64,000 nucleotides of DNA, taken from NCBI RefSeq assembly GCF_000647975.1, contig NZ_JFKE01000005.1, positions 345,938 to 409,937 of the forward strand. Direction: 5' to 3'. The position numbers and the translations under genes were made by a program. Shown one piece after another: positions 18,013 to 27,382 of the stretch (its first letter is position 1; the number at the start of each line of letters is the position of its first letter). The DNA is from Actibacterium mucosum KCTC 23349 (GTDB lineage Bacteria; Pseudomonadota; Alphaproteobacteria; Rhodobacterales; Rhodobacteraceae). The notes below the pieces were generated by a model. The model was not told where the DNA came from. It saw only the letters and a program-made list of their open reading frames with translations, and made no database searches.

Positions 18013-19008
18013 ATGGCGCGGCAATTCCGATACAAGATTGCTCCTGCAATCGAACAGGTCTGCACCTATTTCGATCTCAACAAACCCGCGCTTCTGCGCC
18101 ATGCAGGGGTGCCTGCAGATGCGTTGGATGACCCATCCAAGGGGTTGACCGAGGCCCAGTTCTTCCGCGTGTGGCAAGGGATGTTCGAGGTGTCGGATGA
18201 CCCCGATCTGGCGGTGAAAATTGGCAAAAGCTTTGCCCGAGCCGTGACGATTCCCGCCGCGCTGGCCTATTGTGCCAGCCGAAATGTGGGCGAGGGCGTG
18301 CGGCGGCTTGCAGATTTTAAACCGCTGATCGCCCCGGTCGCGCTTGAAACCGCCACGACCGAGCGCGGCTTTGAGATTACGGCGGTGTTTGCCGGTGGCC
18401 GCATTGCGACGCCGTCGATGGCCATGTTCGAAATCGTTTACCTGACCGAGATGATGCGCAATTCGGTGCTGCCGCAACTGGACCCGCTATCCGTCAGTAT
18501 GCCACAGGCCGGCGCCGCCACAACGGCGGCGCGTTCGTTGCTGAATTGCCCGATTCGTGAAAGCCGGAATATCGAGATCGTGTTGCGGCACAGCGACGCC
18601 ACGCTGCCGCTGATCTCGGCCAATGCGGATTTGCTGGACCAGGTGCAGATGGACCTGAACCACAAGATGGGTCAGCAGGACGGGCAGGCGCTGACCTCGG
18701 AACGGGTGAAATCCGCACTGGTAGAGCTTCTGCCAGCGGGCAACCCAACGATCGAGGCTGTGTGCGAGCGGTTGGTGATCACCCGGCGCAGCCTGCAGCG
18801 CAAGCTGAAGATCGAGGGCCGGTCGTTCCAGGAATTGCTGAGTGAAACGCGCGAGGCGATGTCACTGAAATACCTGCGGTCGGGCGAGATGAGCGTGGAA
18901 GAGATCTCGTACCTGTTGGCCTATCGCGACCCGAACTCGTTCTATCGCGCCTTTCACGGCTGGACGGGCATGACCCCGGCCGAAGCACGTCGGGCGGTAT
19001 TGCAATAG
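18013..19008 (+). CDS. AraC-family regulator with arabinose-binding-like N domain
   Basis: 331 residues. The N-terminal ~200 residues match the sensor domain found in OruR/ArgR/VirS-type regulators (LLRHAGVPADALDDP near the start). The C-terminal HTH pair covers about 235-331: PTIEAVCERLVITRRSLQRKL, then SVEEISYLLAYRDPNSFYRAF. GGAGGG stands just before the ATG. The adjacent convergent ornithine cyclodeaminase-like gene (1-base gap between stops) is a plausible but unproven target. Confidence 0.9.
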   Translation: MARQFRYKIAPAIEQVCTYFDLNKPALLRHAGVPADALDDPSKGLTEAQFFRVWQGMFEVSDDPDLAVKIGKSFARAVTIPAALAYCASRNVGEGVRRLADFKPLIAPVALETATTERGFEITAVFAGGRIATPSMAMFEIVYLTEMMRNSVLPQLDPLSVSMPQAGAATTAARSLLNCPIRESRNIEIVLRHSDATLPLISANADLLDQVQMDLNHKMGQQDGQALTSERVKSALVELLPAGNPTIEAVCERLVITRRSLQRKLKIEGRSFQELLSETREAMSLKYLRSGEMSVEEISYLLAYRDPNSFYRAFHGWTGMTPAEARRAVLQ

Positions 19009-19009
19009 T

Positions 19010-19921
19010 TTAGCCGGGTAAAAGCCCCTCGGCGCGCAGGATCAGTTCGGCGGCGGCGGCGTCTTCGACAGCCAGCCCGCCCGACATGAACACCCGCACC
19101 CGGCCGGTGGGTGCGGCGGTGGTCCCGGCCAGAATCGCGCCCATCTCGACATCGGCTTGTCGTTCGGTGGCCAAAAGGTCGCCCGATTCGGCGTTGCAGC
19201 CCGCGACGCTGTCGGCCATCACACCATGGGCCAAAAGGCTGCTATCCAGCTCGCGCCAGCCGGGCAGGGGGGCGCCGACGCTGACGACCAGCGCGCCATC
19301 GGCGATGTGGTGATCAAACAGCACAGGTGCGCGGGCCGAGGTGCAGGCGATGACAATCTGCGCGTCCCGGGTGGCGGCATCGACGGTTTCGGCAAATTTC
19401 GCGCCTGAATCGGCGGCAAGGGCTTGCGCGTTGGCGGCGGTACGGCTGGTGACGACAATCTGCGCGCCGGGGTAGAGATGGCGGAACGCATCGATATGGG
19501 CGCGGCCCTGCACGCCGGCGCCGATGATCGCGATGCGGTTGGCCTGATCGACCACCCCGCGCGCCGCAGCGGCCGAGGCGGCGGCGGTGCGCAGCGTGGT
19601 CACCAGCGTGCCGTCGATCATCGCGATGGGAATGCCGGTATCGGCGGTCAGCGCGACGATCACGGCGTGATGCGTGTGCAGGCCCAGATCGGCATTGCCG
19701 GGGCAGAATGTCACCACTTTCACCGCCGCGATATCGCCAAACCGGGCGGGCATCGACAACATCACGCCGTCCCCGTCCAGCGGGGTGGAGCTGCGCAGCG
19801 GTTGCGGGGCCGAGCCGTCGGAAAACGCGATCAGGGCGCGGGCCATCTGGTCGATCAACGCGTCCGGCGTCAGGGCGCGGGCCACGGTTTCAGCGGGGAT
19901 AAAGGGGGGTGCCTGGGTCAT
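19010..19921 (-). CDS. Ornithine cyclodeaminase / mu-crystallin family protein
   Basis: 303 residues. NAD(P)-binding motif IAIIGAGVQGRAHIDAF in the middle, with DGTLVTTLRTAAASA before it. Family members include ornithine cyclodeaminase, L-alanine dehydrogenase and ketimine reductases; the substrate cannot be decided here. ATG 19921 is chosen over an upstream ATG that would run through the glyA terminator hairpin. Confidence 0.85.
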   Translation of the reverse strand: MTQAPPFIPAETVARALTPDALIDQMARALIAFSDGSAPQPLRSSTPLDGDGVMLSMPARFGDIAAVKVVTFCPGNADLGLHTHHAVIVALTADTGIPIAMIDGTLVTTLRTAAASAAAARGVVDQANRIAIIGAGVQGRAHIDAFRHLYPGAQIVVTSRTAANAQALAADSGAKFAETVDAATRDAQIVIACTSARAPVLFDHHIADGALVVSVGAPLPGWRELDSSLLAHGVMADSVAGCNAESGDLLATERQADVEMGAILAGTTAAPTGRVRVFMSGGLAVEDAAAAELILRAEGLLPG

Positions 19922-19970
19922 GGGCGCAGCTTTGCGGATGCGTGCCGCGCTGCCAAGCCCGAAAAGCATC

Positions 19971-19995
19971 GGGGCGCCCAATGGCAGGGCGCCCC
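19971..19995 (-). terminator. Hairpin terminator after glyA
   Basis: GGGGCGCCC-N7-GGGCGCCCC gives a perfect 9-bp stem directly downstream of the glyA stop on the minus strand. It is followed by GATGCTTTTC, a short U-tract, so termination is likely but perhaps leaky into the ornithine cyclodeaminase-like gene. Confidence 0.65.
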
Positions 19996-20002
19996 GGTTT
20001 GA

Positions 20003-21298
20003 TTACATGCCGTCGTAGAGGGGGAAGCGGGCGCAGAGCTCGGCCACTTCGGCCTTCACGCGGTTCTCGACCTCGGCGTTGTCGTCCTCGCCATTGGCGG
20101 CCAGCCCGTCGACGACCTGCACGATCCAGTCGGCGATCTGGCGGAACTCGGGCTCGCCAAAACCGCGGGTGGTGCCGGCGGGTGTGCCCAGGCGGATGCC
20201 CGAGGTGACAAACGGCTTTTCGGGATCAAACGGCACGCCGTTCTTGTTGCAGGTGATATGGGCACGGCCCAGCGCCTTTTCGGCGGCCTTGCCGGTGACG
20301 CCTTTGGGGCGCAGATCGGCCAGCATCAGGTGGTTGTCGGTGCCGCCCGACACGATGTTGATGCCGCCCTTCATCAGCTGATCGGCCATGGCGCGGGCAT
20401 TGGCGACCACTTGCGCGGCGTAGTCTTTGAACTCGGGCTGCAACGCCTCGCCAAAGGCCACAGCCTTGGCGGCGATCACGTGCATCAGCGGGCCACCCTG
20501 CAGGCCGGGGAATACGGCCGAGTTGACCTTTTTGGCGATGGCCTCGTCATTGGTCAGGATCATGCCGCCACGCGGGCCGCGCAGCGATTTATGCGTGGTC
20601 GTGGTGACCACATCGGCATGCGGCAGGGGCGAGGGGTGCTGACCACCGGCAACCAGACCGGCGATATGGGCCATATCGACCATCAGATAAGCGCCAACCT
20701 CGTCCGCGATCTCGCGGAACGCGGCCCAATCCCACACGCGGCTATAGGCGGTGCCGCCGGCGACGATCAGCTTGGGTTTGTGTTCCAGCGCCTTGGCGCG
20801 GATCTCGTCCATATCCAGCATCTCGTCCTGCTGGCGCACGCCATAGCTGACCACGTTGAACCACTTGCCCGACATGTTCACCGGCGACCCGTGGGTCAGG
20901 TGACCACCCGAGTTCAGGTCCAGCCCCATGAAGGTATCGCCCGGCTGCAGCAGGGCCAGGAACACCGCCTGGTTCATCTGGCTGCCGGAGTTCGGCTGTA
21001 CGTTGGCAAAGCCTGCCCCAAACAGCTCTTTGGCGCGTTCGATGGCCAGCTCTTCGGCCATATCGACGATCTGACAGCCACCGTAATAACGACGGCCCGG
21101 ATAACCTTCGGCGTATTTGTTCGTCAGGACCGAGCCCTGCGCCTGCATGACCGCCTTGGAAACGATGTTCTCGGAGGCGATCAGCTCGATCTCGTCGCGC
21201 TGACGTTCCAGCTCAAGGCCGTTGATGCGGGCGATATCGGGGTCGCGTGTGGCCAGATCTTCGGTGAAAAAGCCGTTGTCACGGTGGGGTGCATTCAT
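20003..21298 (-). CDS. glyA: Serine hydroxymethyltransferase
   Basis: 431 residues, PLP enzyme converting serine and tetrahydrofolate to glycine and methylene-THF. Signature pieces: [41 protein letters not shown] and [16 protein letters not shown] with the PLP lysine. Length is standard. Transcribed away from nadK across a 183-base spacer in which I recognise no riboswitch. Confidence 0.98.
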   Translation of the reverse strand: MNAPHRDNGFFTEDLATRDPDIARINGLELERQRDEIELIASENIVSKAVMQAQGSVLTNKYAEGYPGRRYYGGCQIVDMAEELAIERAKELFGAGFANVQPNSGSQMNQAVFLALLQPGDTFMGLDLNSGGHLTHGSPVNMSGKWFNVVSYGVRQQDEMLDMDEIRAKALEHKPKLIVAGGTAYSRVWDWAAFREIADEVGAYLMVDMAHIAGLVAGGQHPSPLPHADVVTTTTHKSLRGPRGGMILTNDEAIAKKVNSAVFPGLQGGPLMHVIAAKAVAFGEALQPEFKDYAAQVVANARAMADQLMKGGINIVSGGTDNHLMLADLRPKGVTGKAAEKALGRAHITCNKNGVPFDPEKPFVTSGIRLGTPAGTTRGFGEPEFRQIADWIVQVVDGLAANGEDDNAEVENRVKAEVAELCARFPLYDGM

Positions 21299-21481
21299 CT
21301 GACATCTCCTTAAGGGTGCCTTGGTGCCGGTTTCGTCCGGGCTTTTAAAGGAAATGTAACAGATGAAAAAGCCCCGATGGGTTGGAAATAGTTATGAATA
21401 GATTTCACCTTGGCGGGCTGCACGGTCTTGTCTTTCGCGGCGTGGCAGGCAAAGTCTGTTACAACGAATGGAGGCCGCACC

Positions 21482-22249
21482 ATGCGCCAATGCGACAATA
21501 TCGCCTTTCTGGCAAATGGCACCGAGATCGCCGAAGAGGCACGGCGGCATCTGTCGACCATGCATGGCGACGTGCCGCCCGAACAGGCCGATGTGATCGT
21601 TGCGCTGGGCGGGGACGGGTTCATGCTGCAGACGCTGCACGGCACACAGCATCTGGATACGCCCGTCTACGGCATGAATTGCGGCACGGTTGGGTTCATG
21701 ATGAACGAATATGCCGAACCCCGTCTGATCGAACGGTTGCAGGCCTCGGAGGAGGAGGTGATTCACCCGCTGCGCATGCGCGCGATGGGGGTGGACGGCA
21801 CCATGCACGAAGCGCTGGCGATCAACGAGGTGGCGTTGCTGCGCGCGGGCTCGCAGGCGGCCAAGTTGCGCATTTCGGTCGATGGCAAGGTGCGGCTCGA
21901 CGAGCTGGTCTGCGACGGGGCGCTGGTGTCGACCCCAGCGGGCTCCACCGCCTATAACTATTCCGCCCACGGGCCGATTTTGCCCATCGGTTCGGATGTT
22001 CTGGCGCTGACGGCGATGGCGGCGTTCCGGCCGCGGCGGTGGCGCGGCGCCTTGTTGCCGTCAGGCGCGACGGTGCGCTTTGACGTGTTGCAGCCCAGCA
22101 AGCGCCCGGTGATGGCCGATGCCGACAGCCGCAGCGCCTGTAACGTGGTGTCGGTCGAGATCGCGTCCGAGCCCAACGTGGCCCATCGCATCCTGTTTGA
22201 CCCCGGCCATGGGTTGGAAGAGCGCCTTATCCGCGAGCAATTTGCCTGA
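21482..22249 (+). CDS. nadK: NAD kinase
   Basis: 255 residues, short alphaproteobacterial form. GGDGFML is the nucleotide-binding GGDG motif and [15 protein letters not shown] the next conserved block; [19 protein letters not shown] is the NAD-site block. Makes NADP from NAD. GGAGG lies 7 bases before ATG 21482; the longer upstream reading has no such site. Confidence 0.95.
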   Translation: MRQCDNIAFLANGTEIAEEARRHLSTMHGDVPPEQADVIVALGGDGFMLQTLHGTQHLDTPVYGMNCGTVGFMMNEYAEPRLIERLQASEEEVIHPLRMRAMGVDGTMHEALAINEVALLRAGSQAAKLRISVDGKVRLDELVCDGALVSTPAGSTAYNYSAHGPILPIGSDVLALTAMAAFRPRRWRGALLPSGATVRFDVLQPSKRPVMADADSRSACNVVSVEIASEPNVAHRILFDPGHGLEERLIREQFA

Positions 22250-22306
22250 TTTCGGCAGACCACCGTCCGGATAACCGCAAAGGATCGGCATCTAAATTTT
22301 TATCCA

Positions 22307-23689
22307 TCAGGGCTTTTTCGCCCAGCTTTCGCGCTTGCGATAGATTGTCGAGGGTGACACATCCAGCACCCGTGCGGCGCGTGGCACCGACCCGCCGTGG
22401 CGTTGGATGGTCTCTTCGATCACCAATTGTTCGATCTCGGCAAGGGTTTTGCCCAACAACCCGTCCAGCGCCACGCGCGGCGGCGCGCCCACCATGGGGG
22501 CCGTGGGGGCGTGGCTCAGCGCCTCGGTCTCGTGGCGCAGGTCCAGTGGCAACATATCCTGCGTCACCAACGGGCCGTCATGCAGAACGATGGCGTGGCG
22601 CAGGACGTTCAGCAATTGCCGCACGTTGCCCGGCCATTCCAGTTGTTGAAACAATTGCTTGGTGGCCTCGTCCAGACCGGTGAAGGCGCGGCCTTCGTCG
22701 TTGGCGAACCGGGCGATCGACGCTTCGGCGATTTCGATGACATCATGGCCCCGATCCCGCAGGGGGGGCAGGTGGATCGGCACCACGTGAAGCCGATAGT
22801 ACAGATCCTCGCGGAACCGACCGCGCCGAACCTCTTCCATCGGGTCACGGTTGGTTGCGCAGATGATCCGGACATTCACCTTGCGCGGCGTTGGCGCGCC
22901 GACGGGTTGTATCATCGATGTCTGCAGGAACCTGAGCAGCTTGGTCTGCAGGTTCAGGTCCATCTCGCAGATCTCGTCCAGAAACAGCGTGCCCCCATCT
23001 GCCACCGCCGCCGCGCCGGGCTTGTCGGCAATCGCGCCGGTGAACGAGCCCTTGAGGTGCCCGAACACCTCGGATTCCAACAGGTCGGACGGGATTGCCC
23101 CGCAATTCAACGGAACAAAGGGCCCATTGGCGCGGTTCGATTTCTCGTGCACGGCCTGCGCACAGATTTCTTTGCCCGTGCCGCTTTCACCGGTGATGAA
23201 CACCGTGGCCATTGACCGCCCGACCGAGCGGATGCGGGCATAAACCTGCTGCATCAGGGGCGAACTGCCGACGAAGGTGCCGAACGCGCCGGGCGCCGTG
23301 CCGGGGCTGGTGGTAGGTTTGGACCGATTGCCGTCATCAAGGGCGTTTTCCACCGCGTTCAGAAAGCGTTGTTCGTTGAATGGTTTCAGCAGGAATTCAT
23401 AGGCCCCGGCGCGCATCGCCTCGACCGCGCGGTTGATCGAGCCATTGGCCGTGACCACGATGACGTTTGTATCGGGCTTGATCTCCAGCAGGTCGCGCAT
23501 CAATTCCTGCCCCGACCGGTCGGGCAGCATCAGGTCCAGCAGCACAACGTCGGGCGCGTGTTTCTGAAACAGGGCTGCGCCCTCTGCCGCTGTCGAAGCC
23601 GAGACAACCTCGTGTCCCGCGCCGCGCAAAACAGATTCGTACACCATCTGCAACGAGGCTGTGTCTTCGATCAGCAACAGTGGCTTCAT
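22307..23689 (-). CDS. NtrC-type sigma54 response regulator
   Basis: 460 residues: receiver domain (phospho-acceptor D52 in LLDLMLP, K102), AAA+ domain with Walker A GESGTGKE at 167-174, and a Fis-type HTH at the end ([22 protein letters not shown]). The sigma54-contact loop reads GSFTGA (214-219) rather than the usual GAFTGA. Its start overlaps the kinase stop by ATGA, so this is a cognate two-component pair. It resembles LuxO-like regulators in layout; targets are unknown. Confidence 0.93.
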   Translation of the reverse strand: MKPLLLIEDTASLQMVYESVLRGAGHEVVSASTAAEGAALFQKHAPDVVLLDLMLPDRSGQELMRDLLEIKPDTNVIVVTANGSINRAVEAMRAGAYEFLLKPFNEQRFLNAVENALDDGNRSKPTTSPGTAPGAFGTFVGSSPLMQQVYARIRSVGRSMATVFITGESGTGKEICAQAVHEKSNRANGPFVPLNCGAIPSDLLESEVFGHLKGSFTGAIADKPGAAAVADGGTLFLDEICEMDLNLQTKLLRFLQTSMIQPVGAPTPRKVNVRIICATNRDPMEEVRRGRFREDLYYRLHVVPIHLPPLRDRGHDVIEIAEASIARFANDEGRAFTGLDEATKQLFQQLEWPGNVRQLLNVLRHAIVLHDGPLVTQDMLPLDLRHETEALSHAPTAPMVGAPPRVALDGLLGKTLAEIEQLVIEETIQRHGGSVPRAARVLDVSPSTIYRKRESWAKKP

Positions 23690-25218
23690 GCGCGCTCCTC
23701 GCCGAAACGGGTTTCGTTTTGCTGGGCGAGCCAGTTGCGGATTTCGGCAAGATCGTCAACGGCACCTGGCGCAATCTTCGAGATAACCCCGTTGTCGTTT
23801 GAATTTGCCGCGTCATTCAATTGTTCGGCTTTGCCTTGCAGCGTCGATGATCCGACCGCCCCGGCCAAAGAGATCAGAACATGCGTGTGGGCCCGCATTT
23901 CGGCGTAGTCCATATTGGTCAACGCCCGTTCGATGCCCATCGATACCGTCGCGAAATCCTGTATCAGGCGCGACATCAACTCGCGCCCGTGGGCCTCGCC
24001 GGCAAGGGCGAGAAGGCGATCGAGGTGCAGGGTTCCTTCCAGCGCGGTTTGCTCGCACGCAACCTGGGGCGGTGTCCCGAACTTGGCCAGAAGTGCCGCG
24101 ATGGCCTGGCCAAAGCTTTCCAAACTCATGATCGGCTTGGCCAGAATCGCATCGGCCCCGGCGTCATAGATCTGAGCGCGGTTCGACGACAGGACAAAAG
24201 CGGTCACCGCAAGGATCGGCAAGCGATCCGCGCCTTTGCTGGTTTCATCGGCGCGCCAGCTGGTGATCACGTCCAGACCCGACAGGCGGGGCATTTCTAT
24301 GTCGACCAACGCCAGATCAATGGGCAGGCGCCGCAACAGGTTCAACGCCTGTTCGCCATCGGCGGCCACCATGCAGCGCGCGCCCAGAGTTTCCAGCATC
24401 TGGCGGATCAGCAGCTGGTTGGTCAGGTTGTCCTCGGCCACCAGCACGGTTTTCCCGGTCAGATCGGGCGGGGCATTTTCGGCAGATTGCAGCGAAACGC
24501 CGGGGGCCCAGGCGGTGCGGGGCAGGATGATACTGACCTGCGCACCACCGTCCGGCGCGTTGGCGATGTCCAGACGGCCGCGAATGCGGTCCACCAGTTC
24601 GCGCACGATGTGCAGGCCCATGCCCGTGCCCGGTGTCGCACTTGCGGCCGGGCGACCGCCCAGTTCAAACAGGCGCGCCAGTGCTTCGTCGCTGAAACCG
24701 CGCCCGGTGTCGCGCACGGTAAAGCGCAATGCCTCGTGGCTGTCCAAGGTAACGCCCAGCGTGACCACGCCCTTGGGCGTATGTTTCATCGAATTGCCAA
24801 TGATATTGACCAACGCGCGTTCCAGCGCACGTTCCGGTGTGCCGATCAGTCGCGGCAGGTCGGCCCCCATTTTCAGGGTCAGACCCACGGGGTTGGCCGC
24901 ACTGGTGGGCCATCGGTTGGCCAGCTCTTGCAGGAATTCGGGCAACTGGATCACGGCGGGGCCGGTGTCCGAGGGCAGCGCTTCGCCCGAGACCAGCGCA
25001 AGCACCTCGTCGCTGAGCCGTGCCAATTGCCGCGCCGCGCTTTGCACCGCGCGCAATTGCTGGGCCATGGCATAGTCCATCGACGACAGGTCAGACAGCT
25101 CTAGCCCACTGAGGATGTCCGAAATAGCGTTACGCATGTCGTGCCCCAATAGCGCCGCGCGGGTCTGTGTGACCTGCCGGTCGGGCGATTGGGGCATGGA
25201 CATGTCAGGGTCACTCAA
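23686..25218 (-). CDS. Hybrid sensor kinase with receiver and Hpt-like domain
   Basis: 510 residues. H26 in LLGHDMRN is the phospho-accepting His of a dimerisation domain right at the N terminus. An ATPase domain follows (GNSMKH, RDTGRGF, GTGMGLHIV), then a receiver with D306 in ALVDIEMP, and a C-terminal Hpt-like helix bundle with H446 in AHTHVLISLAG. There is no transmembrane or sensory domain, so input probably comes from a partner protein. Start probably TTG 25218 (GGAG 8 bases upstream); ATG 25203 is an alternative without a clear ribosome site. Confidence 0.9.
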   Translation of the reverse strand: MSDPDMSMPQSPDRQVTQTRAALLGHDMRNAISDILSGLELSDLSSMDYAMAQQLRAVQSAARQLARLSDEVLALVSGEALPSDTGPAVIQLPEFLQELANRWPTSAANPVGLTLKMGADLPRLIGTPERALERALVNIIGNSMKHTPKGVVTLGVTLDSHEALRFTVRDTGRGFSDEALARLFELGGRPAASATPGTGMGLHIVRELVDRIRGRLDIANAPDGGAQVSIILPRTAWAPGVSLQSAENAPPDLTGKTVLVAEDNLTNQLLIRQMLETLGARCMVAADGEQALNLLRRLPIDLALVDIEMPRLSGLDVITSWRADETSKGADRLPILAVTAFVLSSNRAQIYDAGADAILAKPIMSLESFGQAIAALLAKFGTPPQVACEQTALEGTLHLDRLLALAGEAHGRELMSRLIQDFATVSMGIERALTNMDYAEMRAHTHVLISLAGAVGSSTLQGKAEQLNDAANSNDNGVISKIAPGAVDDLAEIRNWLAQQNETRFGEERA

Positions 25219-25358
25219 TACACAGTCTCCGTGGTTTACCCTCAGTTGAGACCGAACGTCGGCACTCGTTAGGGTTGCAACTACACATGCTTACCACGAC
25301 ACGCGCACCAGCCAACCTGTCTAAATCGGCAAGTGCGCGCAATTTTCGGGATCAACGG

Positions 25359-27248
25359 TCAGCCGGGATAGCCCAATGTTTTCAATGCCGCACCAATTTC
25401 ATCAAGGACGGTGGGGTCCTCGATCGTGGCGGGCATCTTGTAATCGGCACCGTCGGCGATCTTAACCATGGTGGCCCGCAGGATCTTGCCAGACCGGGTT
25501 TTCGGCAGGCGCGACACAACGCAGGCTTGTTTGAACGCCGCCACCGGGCCGATCTGATCGCGGATCAGTTTGACGCATTCGGTGGCGATGTCGCCATGAT
25601 CGCGATCCACCCCGGCCGACAGGCAGACAAAGCCCACCGGCGCCTGACCCTTCAGCGCGTCCGACACGCCGATCACGGCGCATTCGGCCACATCCGGGTG
25701 GGCGGCCAGAACCTCCTCCATCGCGCCGGTCGACAACCGGTGCCCGGCGACGTTGATCACGTCATCGGTGCGCGCCATGATGAACAGATAGCCATCCTCG
25801 TCAATATACCCCGCATCGCCGGTTTCGTAATGGCCGGGGAAGTTGGTCAGATAGCTTTTGAGGTACCGATCCTCGGCGTTCCACAGGGTCTGCAGGGTGC
25901 CCGGTGGCAGGGGCAGGGGGGTGACAATCGCGCCAAGCTCGCCCGCTGGCATCTCGTCGCCCTCGTCATTCACGATCTTCATCGCATAGCCGGGCATCGG
26001 CACCGCGGGCGAGCCGGGTTTCACCGGCAGCAGTTCGATCCCCACCGGGTTGCACACGGCCGGATAGCCCAGCTCGGTCTGCCACCAATGGTCGATGATC
26101 GGCACGCCCAGCTTATCCTGCGCCCAGGTGATCGTATCGGGGTCGGCCCGTTCGCCGGCAAGGTAGACATTGCGCAGCGCCGACAGGTCATATTTGCCAA
26201 TATAGTCGCCGGCCGGATCCTCGCGTTTGACGGCCCGCAGCGCGGTGGGGGCGGTGAAGAAGCTAGCGACCTTGTGTTCCGACATCACCCGCCAGAACGT
26301 GCCGGGATCGGGTGTGCCCACAGGCTTGCCCTCGAACACGATGGTGGTGTTGCCATGGATCAGCGGGGCATAGCAGATATAGCTGTGGCCCACGACCCAG
26401 CCCACATCGGACGCGGCCCAGAATACCTCGCCCGGCTCTACCGCATAGACATTGCGCATGGTCCAGTTCAGCGCCACCAGATGCCCGCCGGTGGGGCGCA
26501 CAACGCCCTTGGGCTGCCCGGTGGTGCCCGAGGTATAAAGGATATAGGCCGGGTGGTTGCCTTCGACCGGTACGCAATCGGCCAACGGCGCGTCGGCCTG
26601 AAATGCATCCCACTCGAAATCGCGGCCATCCACGAGGTCGGCCAGACACTGTTCGCGCTGCAGGATCACGCAGAATTCGGGCTTGTGGGTGGCCTGTTCG
26701 ATGGCGTCATCCAGCAGGGGCTTGTATTTCACCACGCGGCTGGGTTCGATCCCGCACGAGCCCGCGATGATCGCCTTGGGCGTGGCATCGTCGATGCGTA
26801 CAGCCAGTTCATGCGCGGCAAAGCCACCGAACACCACCGAATGCACCGCGCCCAGGCGCGCGCAGGCCAGCATCGCCACCAGTGCCTCGGGCACCATGGG
26901 CATATAGATCACCACGCGGTCGCCCTTGGTCACGCCGCGCTGCGCCAGCGCACCGGCCAGTCGCGCCACGCGGGTCTGCAGGTCGGCATAGGTGATCGTG
27001 GCCTTGGTGTCGGTCACCGGGCTGTCATAGATGATCGCCGCTTGCGTTCCGCGCCCCGATTTCACGTGCCGGTCCACCGCGTTCCAGCAGGTGTTGACCA
27101 TGCCGTCCGAGAACCACTCGTAAAGCGGGGCGTTATCTTCAAACAGCGCCTTCGAGGGCGCGCGGTCCCAGTCGATTGCGCCCGCAGCATCCATCCAGAA
27201 GGTTTCTGGATCGGCCTGCCAGGCGGCATAGCTCTTAGCATAGGTCAT
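25359..27248 (-). CDS. prpE: Propionyl-CoA synthetase (PrpE-like acyl-CoA synthetase)
   Basis: 629 residues of the acetyl-CoA synthetase family. Acyl-adenylate motif YTSGTTGQPKGVVR, then GWVVGHSYICYAPL, WWQTELGYPAV, YETGDAGYIDEDGY and the C-terminal SGKILRATM with the regulatory/catalytic lysine. Overall wording fits PrpE better than Acs; acetate or acrylate could also be used. AGGAG lies 7 bases before ATG 27248. Confidence 0.92.
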   Translation of the reverse strand: MTYAKSYAAWQADPETFWMDAAGAIDWDRAPSKALFEDNAPLYEWFSDGMVNTCWNAVDRHVKSGRGTQAAIIYDSPVTDTKATITYADLQTRVARLAGALAQRGVTKGDRVVIYMPMVPEALVAMLACARLGAVHSVVFGGFAAHELAVRIDDATPKAIIAGSCGIEPSRVVKYKPLLDDAIEQATHKPEFCVILQREQCLADLVDGRDFEWDAFQADAPLADCVPVEGNHPAYILYTSGTTGQPKGVVRPTGGHLVALNWTMRNVYAVEPGEVFWAASDVGWVVGHSYICYAPLIHGNTTIVFEGKPVGTPDPGTFWRVMSEHKVASFFTAPTALRAVKREDPAGDYIGKYDLSALRNVYLAGERADPDTITWAQDKLGVPIIDHWWQTELGYPAVCNPVGIELLPVKPGSPAVPMPGYAMKIVNDEGDEMPAGELGAIVTPLPLPPGTLQTLWNAEDRYLKSYLTNFPGHYETGDAGYIDEDGYLFIMARTDDVINVAGHRLSTGAMEEVLAAHPDVAECAVIGVSDALKGQAPVGFVCLSAGVDRDHGDIATECVKLIRDQIGPVAAFKQACVVSRLPKTRSGKILRATMVKIADGADYKMPATIEDPTVLDEIGAALKTLGYPG

Positions 27249-27382
27249 GTCACGGCTCCTCATCCGTATACATTTGCATGCTCTCGTACGGACAAGATGC
27301 GCATACCGCGCACCAAAGGGCAAGGCGCCCGCCTGCGGCACTTGCGCCCCGGTGGCGCAAACATTCTGAAACCTGCGCGCGA

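Noticed and set aside
27342..27360. TTGCGCC/GGCGCAA hairpin between maeB and prpE as a terminator
   Set aside because: No T-run follows on the minus strand and the stem is short; only a weak candidate.
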